A DNA stretch of 64,000 nt from Ruegeria sp. HKCCD8929 (GTDB lineage Bacteria; Pseudomonadota; Alphaproteobacteria; Rhodobacterales; Rhodobacteraceae): NCBI RefSeq assembly GCF_013031405.1, contig NZ_WPZY01000010.1, positions 1 through 64,000 of the forward strand, read 5' to 3'. The stretch's first letter is position 1. Every line of letters starts with the position of its first letter. This document shows, piece after piece, positions 59,699-64,000 of this stretch. The translations under genes were made by a program, and so were the position numbers. The notes beneath the pieces are model-generated. The model worked only from the letters and a program-made list of their open reading frames with translations, was not told where the DNA came from and did no database searches.

Positions 59699-59923
59699 TT
59701 AGACGGCGAACATCAGCAGCAGCGAGACCAGGAATGCGAAGATCCCCAAGGCTTCTGCGAATGCGATACCGATGAACAGGGTTGCGGTCTGCGAAGCAGC
59801 CGCCGAAGGGTTGCGCAGGGCGCCGGCCAGGAAGTTGCCTGCAACGTTGCCCACCCCGATTGCGGCTGCGCCGGAACCGATTGCTGCCAGGCCTGCGCCG
59901 ATGTGTGCGAGATCGCCTTCCAT
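59699..59923 (-). CDS. atpE: ATP synthase F0, subunit c
   Basis: A 74-residue proteolipid that forms the rotating c-ring. Two helices: the first with [22 protein letters not shown] (glycine packing motif), the second with the proton-carrying Glu57 in [15 protein letters not shown]. The polar loop RNPS is typical. It is preceded by a good ribosome site, consistent with the high copy need, and follows atpB by about 48 bases. Confidence 0.97.
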   Translation of the reverse strand: MEGDLAHIGAGLAAIGSGAAAIGVGNVAGNFLAGALRNPSAAASQTATLFIGIAFAEALGIFAFLVSLLLMFAV

Positions 59924-59971
59924 GATGTATCTCCTTACGAATTGGAAGTTTCGATGTTGGGGTATCGGACC

Positions 59972-60751
59972 TTAGTGCGACGGATGCAGCGCATCCTTCA
60001 GGTAAACACAGGTCAGAATGGTGAAGACGTAGGCCTGAATGAAGGCCACCAGGACCTCGAGGCCGTACATTGCGGTGATCGCCAGAACCGACACGGGCGA
60101 GATCACGGCGATCGCGGCGAAGCCTGCGAACACCTTGATAACCGCGTGGCCTGCCATGACGTTACCGGCAAGACGAATGGAGTGGCTGACCGGGCGCACG
60201 AAGTACGAGATCAGCTCGATGATCGCCAGAATGGGGCGCAGCGCCAGCGGGGCGCTCGACACCCAGAACAGACCCAAGAAGCTGGCACCGTTCTTGACGA
60301 AGCCCAGAATGGTCACGGTCAGGAACACGGCCAGCGCCAGCGGGATGGTGACGGCGAAATGCGACGTGGTCGTAAACGACGTCGGGATCAGGCCCAGGAA
60401 GTTCGCGGTCACGATGAACATGAACAGGGTCATGACATAGGGGAAGAACTTGACGCCTTCCTTGCCGCAGATGTCCTCGAGCATCTTGTAGATGAAACCA
60501 TAGGCCAGTTCGGCGATCGACTGCATCCGGGTCGGCACGATGGCGCGCTTGGAGGTGCTGAGGACCAGCAGGCCGATGATGGCAAGGATGGCAAGGAACA
60601 GCCACAGGGTCACGTTGGTCGGCGTGTACCAGGCAATCGGGCCGTCACCGAACAGCGGCTTGACGATGAACTGGTCCATCGGGTGGAAAACCAGGCTGCT
60701 GCCTTCTGCTGCTTCTGCGCCGTGTTCCGCGGTTTTCGCGTCGCCTGCCAC
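59972..60751 (-). CDS. atpB: ATP synthase F0, subunit a
   Basis: A 259-residue membrane subunit that forms the proton half-channels. The essential Arg is in [17 protein letters not shown], and the last helix contains [26 protein letters not shown]. About six helices. An N-terminal 20-residue Ala/Glu-rich stretch precedes the first helix. It follows the small AtpI-type gene by 2 bases. Confidence 0.97.
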   Translation of the reverse strand: MAGDAKTAEHGAEAAEGSSLVFHPMDQFIVKPLFGDGPIAWYTPTNVTLWLFLAILAIIGLLVLSTSKRAIVPTRMQSIAELAYGFIYKMLEDICGKEGVKFFPYVMTLFMFIVTANFLGLIPTSFTTTSHFAVTIPLALAVFLTVTILGFVKNGASFLGLFWVSSAPLALRPILAIIELISYFVRPVSHSIRLAGNVMAGHAVIKVFAGFAAIAVISPVSVLAITAMYGLEVLVAFIQAYVFTILTCVYLKDALHPSH

Positions 60752-60753
60752 GT

Positions 60754-61101
60754 TCAGTCCCTCTCGTCCTTCTCGGCCGCGTTTGCCGCCGTCTGTTTCT
60801 CTTGAACCTCTTTCGCGCTGCGGAGCATAACCTTCACGCCCGCGACAAGGCCCAGCAATGTGAACAGCACCAGAAAGATCGGGATCGTCCCGAACAGGCG
60901 GTCCAGCCCGTATCCGATGCCAAATCCGATCGCCAGACCGGATACCATTTCGATGACCATCCGCCAGGCAAGCTCGCCCCCGGATATGTCAGCATCCGCG
61001 CGGGGCTTGGGCTGTTTGGCCTTTTTCGCCGCTTCGATCCGCTCCTCAAGCTGCGACAGGCGCTGCTTTTGGTCGTCTTCGGTCAACGGCGTCACCCTCA
61101 C
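60754..61101 (-). CDS. atpI: ATP synthase accessory protein AtpI/AtpZ type
   Basis: A 115-residue membrane protein with two helices (about 50-70 and 72-90) and charged ends. [49 protein letters not shown] is typical of AtpI/AtpZ, which help c-ring assembly or ion homeostasis. The probable start is GTG at 61101; a second GTG lies 6 bases later. It opens the F0 operon. The F1 genes are not in this window, as in other Rhodobacteraceae where F0 and F1 operons are separate. Confidence 0.9.
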   Translation of the reverse strand: MRVTPLTEDDQKQRLSQLEERIEAAKKAKQPKPRADADISGGELAWRMVIEMVSGLAIGFGIGYGLDRLFGTIPIFLVLFTLLGLVAGVKVMLRSAKEVQEKQTAANAAEKDERD

Positions 61102-61270
61102 GCTTTCTTGGCCATGGTGCTAAGGGGGAGAAGGCGTAGAGTCAACGGCTCAGATGTCGCGCGTCGCGCCTGTGTAACCTGTTGTTATATTGCGTATTTT
61201 CAGCAAGAAGAGGCAGAGGCGCACACGTGCCACGGCGGGTGCGTAGGCCAAATGAGACGAAATCGCATAT

Positions 61271-61286
61271 TCAACCAAATGGTTGA
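61271..61286. promoter_or_regulatory. ArsR-type operator palindrome
   Basis: TCAACC-AAAT-GGTTGA, perfect 6-base arms, 32 bases before the ArsR-family ATG. This TCAACC/GGTTGA layout matches operators of SdpR-like ArsR regulators, so the gene probably represses itself. Confidence 0.65.
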
Positions 61287-61317
61287 CGATTGATCGGGGT
61301 TATGGTTCTGCCGGGAC

Positions 61318-61668
61318 ATGTCCGACGATCTCGACGCTGTCTTTGCGGCCCTTGCCGACCCCACGCGGCGCGCCATTCTGGCGATGCTGCTTGAGGATGA
61401 CATGGCGGTGACGGATGTGGCTGAACCCTTCGAGATGTCGCTGGCTGCGATCTCGAAACATCTGGTGATCCTGACGCGGGCGGGGCTGATCGCGCAGGAA
61501 AAGCGCGGGCGGGTCAAGTGGTGCAAGCTGGAACCGGACGCGATGCGCACGGCCACCGTATGGATGCAGGGATTTGGCCAGTTCGAGCCAGTGAACCTGG
61601 ATGCGTTCGAGCGGTTTCTGGAGACCGAGTTGACCGAAGCCGAGGGCACTGGGACCGAAAGCGCCTGA
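61318..61668 (+). CDS. ArsR-family transcription regulator
   Basis: A 116-residue winged-helix repressor. LDAVFAALADPTRRAILAMLLEDDMAVTDVAEPFEMSLAAISKHLVILTRAGLIAQEKRGRVKWCKLEP is the classic layout of SdpR/ArsR regulators without a metal site; the cysteine in KWCKLE is single and not the CxC motif of metal sensors. The usual downstream partner, an AHSA1/SRPBCC-domain gene, is absent; the next gene is on the other strand. It probably acts on its own promoter and unknown targets. Confidence 0.9.
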   Translation: MSDDLDAVFAALADPTRRAILAMLLEDDMAVTDVAEPFEMSLAAISKHLVILTRAGLIAQEKRGRVKWCKLEPDAMRTATVWMQGFGQFEPVNLDAFERFLETELTEAEGTGTESA

Positions 61669-61673
61669 TCCGA

Positions 61674-62582
61674 CTAGGGCCGGCGGTGGGCCGGCGCGGC
61701 CTGATCCTCGGGTTTCAGCAGCATCAGCAGCGCCACGACGGTCAGGGCGATGCCTATCAGGACGAGGCCGGTTGGCGCGCCGTTGCCCAGCGCGGTCTCC
61801 CACAGGATCACCCAGCTTGGGGTGAGATATGTGTAGGCCATGACCTTGGCTGACGGCAGATAGAGCGCGGCGTATTGCAACAGTACGAAGGTGGCCGCAC
61901 TGGCAAAGATGGCCACATAAAGCAGCCCGATCCACACGATGGCGGGCAGGTTCAGCCAGTCGGTCGCCCTCAGATCGGACCAGCCGTATAAGATGAGCAT
62001 CACACATCCGGCCAGCAGCATGCCGAAGGTGAAGACCACCGCAGGCTCGCCCCGGTTCAGCCTGCGGACCATCGGCGCATAGATCGCGTGGGCCACGCAG
62101 CCCCAGAAGTAGATGACCTCGCCGCTCCCGATCTGAAAGGCGCGCAAGGCAGCCCAATCGGCGCGAAAGATCACCCAGAGCGCTCCGACGGCGCCCACCG
62201 CAAGAGCCGCGGCCATGCGCAGCGTCGTGATCTGCCGCAGCAGCATCCACCCCGCAAGTGCAGCCATAACCGGGGTCAGAGTGAAGACTGCAGCGGCACT
62301 GACCGGCGGGGCGGTTTTCAGCCCCTCGAACATTAGCACGAAATAGGTGGCGAACAGACCGCCCAGCACGAAATACCGCCACGGGGCGCGGAAGGCGCTG
62401 CGGGACAGGCCGGTGGTTGCCACTGCGGCAATTCCGATCACGATCGATGCAATGGCAAAGCGGGCGGCGTTCAGGGCGGCAGGCGTGATCTCGTTGGCGA
62501 TCATCGAGCCCAGCGAGAAACTGCCCGCGACCAGCGCCGAGAATGTGAGCATGGCCAGATGGCCACGGGCCTCGGGGCTCAC
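61674..62582 (-). CDS. EamA/DMT-family transporter
   Basis: A 302-residue membrane protein with ten helices in two EamA repeats: SALVAGSFSLGSMIANEITPAALNAARF (repeat 1) and AHAIYAPMVRRLNRGEPAVVFTFGMLLAG to ASAATFVLLQYAALYLPSAKVMAYTYLTPSWVI (repeat 2). Members export amino acids, purines or other metabolites; the substrate is unknown. The GTG at 62582 overlaps the LysR stop (GTGA), which decides the start, and makes LysR and EamA one unit divergent from the azoreductase. Confidence 0.85.
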   Translation of the reverse strand: MSPEARGHLAMLTFSALVAGSFSLGSMIANEITPAALNAARFAIASIVIGIAAVATTGLSRSAFRAPWRYFVLGGLFATYFVLMFEGLKTAPPVSAAAVFTLTPVMAALAGWMLLRQITTLRMAAALAVGAVGALWVIFRADWAALRAFQIGSGEVIYFWGCVAHAIYAPMVRRLNRGEPAVVFTFGMLLAGCVMLILYGWSDLRATDWLNLPAIVWIGLLYVAIFASAATFVLLQYAALYLPSAKVMAYTYLTPSWVILWETALGNGAPTGLVLIGIALTVVALLMLLKPEDQAAPAHRRP

Positions 62583-63457
62583 ACCGACCAGCCCTTGGAC
62601 TGTTCCTTGATGAATTTCAGGAAGGCCTGGACCTTGGTGGTGCGGTGCAGGTCCACATGGGTGACCAGCCACAGCTTGCCCGACCAGTCGGGCAGCGGGT
62701 CCATGACCTCGACCAGATTGTCATCTCGGGCGGCTTCCCACCGGGCCATGAAGCCGATCCCGGCCCCGGCGCGCACGGCCTCGCGCATGGTGAAGTTGTT
62801 GGTGCAGCGGAAGGTGAGCGCCTCGGCGGGCGCAGTGGCGCGCAGCCAGCGGGAGAAAGGCGCGCGGCTGTTTTCGTCGTCATTGCCGATGAAGAAATGG
62901 TTGGCGAAATCCTCGATGCCCGAGGGGCGGCCATACCGGGCGATATAGGATTTGCTGGCATAGAGCCCAACCTCCTGCGCCACGAAGGGCTGCACCACAT
63001 TGTCCGGCTGATCTGGCGCGGCACCGGCGCGGATCGCCACATGGGCCTCGCCATATTCCAGCCGGAACAGGCGGTCGCCGGTTAGGTAGCGCACGATCAG
63101 GCCCGGATGCGACTGCTGGAACTCGGTCAATGCAGGCACGACCAGCGGCGCCAGCGAGGCCAGAGAGGTCACCACCAACTCGCCCGACACATCGTCGCCC
63201 TTGCCCTTGAGCCGCCCGACCAGTTGATTGAACTGATCCTCGGTCGCCTGCGCCACCCGCAACAGGTCGTCCCCGGCCTCGGTCGGCGTGTAGCCGCGCG
63301 CGTGGCGTTGGAACAGTTTGACGCCCAGCCGGGCCTCGATGGCGTCGATATGGCGGATGACGGTGGCGTGGTGCACGCCCAGCACCTCAGCCGCGCCGCT
63401 GACCGTTCCCATCCGCGCCACCTGATAGGCGGTGCGCACCTCGTCCCAGTTGTCCAT
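62579..63457 (-). CDS. LysR-family transcription regulator
   Basis: A 292-residue LysR-type activator. The N-terminal HTH has [50 protein letters not shown]. The substrate-binding domain shows [31 protein letters not shown] and [15 protein letters not shown]. It is divergent from the FMN-dependent azoreductase gene, the usual LysR layout, and coupled to the EamA exporter. It probably senses a quinone or aromatic compound and controls one or both neighbours. Confidence 0.92.
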   Translation of the reverse strand: MDNWDEVRTAYQVARMGTVSGAAEVLGVHHATVIRHIDAIEARLGVKLFQRHARGYTPTEAGDDLLRVAQATEDQFNQLVGRLKGKGDDVSGELVVTSLASLAPLVVPALTEFQQSHPGLIVRYLTGDRLFRLEYGEAHVAIRAGAAPDQPDNVVQPFVAQEVGLYASKSYIARYGRPSGIEDFANHFFIGNDDENSRAPFSRWLRATAPAEALTFRCTNNFTMREAVRAGAGIGFMARWEAARDDNLVEVMDPLPDWSGKLWLVTHVDLHRTTKVQAFLKFIKEQSKGWSV

Positions 63458-63577
63458 ATCGGGTCGCCCTCAATGTGCAAAATCCAACACTTCTTGTTGA
63501 TATATCGGCGTTGCGTTCGCTGGTGCAATAACCAATTTTCAGACACCGCAAGAGACTCCCTTATGAGGAACCGCAAA

Positions 63578-64000
63578 ATGCCGCATACCATCCTGCATAT
63601 CGACGCCTCGGCCCGCCGCGCCGGGTCAACCACCCGCGAACTGTCCGGCCAGATCGTCAAGCATCTGGGCGCCAGCCGCATCATCCGCCGCGATCTGGCC
63701 ACGCCGCTGCCGCTGCTGACCGAGGATTGGGTCAACGCCAACTTCACCCCTGCGGACCAGCGCGACGCGGTGCAGCGCGATCTGCTGTCGCTGTCGGACG
63801 AACTGGTGTCCGAGTTGAAGGAGGCAGACACCATCGTGATAGGCCTGCCCATCTACAACTTCTCGGTGCCCGCCGCGTTTAAGGCCTGGATCGACCTTGT
63901 CGCCCGCGTGGGTGAGACCTTTGCCTATAGCGAGACCGGCCCCAAAGGGTTGCTTGAGGGCAAGCGTGCCATCCTGGCCGTGGCCTCGGGCGGCACCGCC
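63578..64000 (+). CDS. azoR: FMN-dependent NADH-azoreductase, 5' part (cut by window edge)
   Basis: The first 141 codons of a flavodoxin-fold quinone/azo reductase. [24 protein letters not shown] is the FMN-phosphate loop region, then [33 protein letters not shown], the family signature. Full-length members have about 195-210 residues, so the last third is outside. AGGA about 9 bases before the ATG decides the start; an in-frame ATG at 63563 is an alternative. It reduces quinones and azo dyes with NADH and probably answers to the divergent LysR regulator. Confidence 0.93.
   Translation, partial: MPHTILHIDASARRAGSTTRELSGQIVKHLGASRIIRRDLATPLPLLTEDWVNANFTPADQRDAVQRDLLSLSDELVSELKEADTIVIGLPIYNFSVPAAFKAWIDLVARVGETFAYSETGPKGLLEGKRAILAVASGGTA

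Noticed and set aside
1..64000. Prophage, gene-transfer-agent cluster, CRISPR array or insertion sequence
   Set aside because: No capsid, terminase, integrase, Cas, transposase or regularly spaced repeats were seen anywhere in the window.

Overview
The window is high-GC chromosomal DNA from an alphaproteobacterium of the Rhodobacteraceae, most likely a marine roseobacter close to Ruegeria. Three things point there: the chvI-chvG-hprK-rapZ-PTS cluster facing pckA, an F0 operon with paired b' and b subunits and no F1 genes behind it, and genes typical of the group (DUF6473, DUF1491, a short HprK, methylsuccinyl-CoA dehydrogenase). From memory, the order from tuf to pckA matches Ruegeria pomeroyi; I could not check this by search. 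I saw no rRNA, tRNA, CRISPR array, insertion sequence, prophage or replication gene.

Layout. 1-9.2 kb: the 5' end of tuf, a lipoprotein, parC, an SH3-domain protein, an SDR, a twin-transmembrane protein, a PduO-type cobalamin adenosyltransferase, a VOC protein, etfB-etfA and a DUF6473 protein. 9.4-17.7 kb: 3-hydroxybutyryl-CoA dehydrogenase and a PlsC-like acyltransferase (probable salA), then a minus-strand chain chvI-chvG-hprK-rapZ-IIA-HPr divergent from pckA. 18-23 kb: an unknown winged-helix/membrane pair, a TauE/SafE permease, methylsuccinyl-CoA dehydrogenase, an SDR and a META-domain lipoprotein. 23-29.5 kb: the conserved acpS-lepB-rnc-era-DUF1491-recO block, broken by two opposite-strand genes (a Tat-type multicopper oxidase and a lower-GC lipoprotein).

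29.5-42.9 kb: an MBL hydrolase, LysE-type exporter, ABZJ_00895 protein, pdxJ, DUF2062, a RelA/SpoT homologue, rpoZ, folK, a NYN nuclease, ispH-methyltransferase-rnhA-TRIC, two GlsB-like proteins, fmt and three tandem def genes, of which the last looks catalytically dead. 43-50.5 kb: a PatB-type lyase, L,D-transpeptidase, glutathionyl-hydroquinone reductase, degenerate receiver protein, cobC-cobD and an MltB-type transglycosylase. 50.6-64 kb: smc, a lipoprotein, an aminotransferase divergent from a FadR-type regulator, a glycosyltransferase-methyltransferase pair, the F0 operon atpI-atpB-atpE-atpF'-atpF, an ArsR regulator, LysR-EamA, and the 5' part of an azoreductase.

Working links: the two ETF subunits are the expected electron acceptor for the acyl-CoA dehydrogenase (Mcd). 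Mcd (ethylmalonyl-CoA pathway), 3-hydroxyacyl-CoA dehydrogenase and the B12 genes (adenosyltransferase, cobC, cobD) together suit C2/C3-acyl-CoA and polyhydroxybutyrate metabolism. HPr, EIIA-Man, HprK and RapZ, with no EI or EIIBC nearby, look like a regulatory phosphorelay tied to ChvGI and PckA. Most of the window is housekeeping. The least explained material is intergenic: a triple-palindrome module in two copies, palindromic elements that start directly at stop codons, and several operator-like palindromes.
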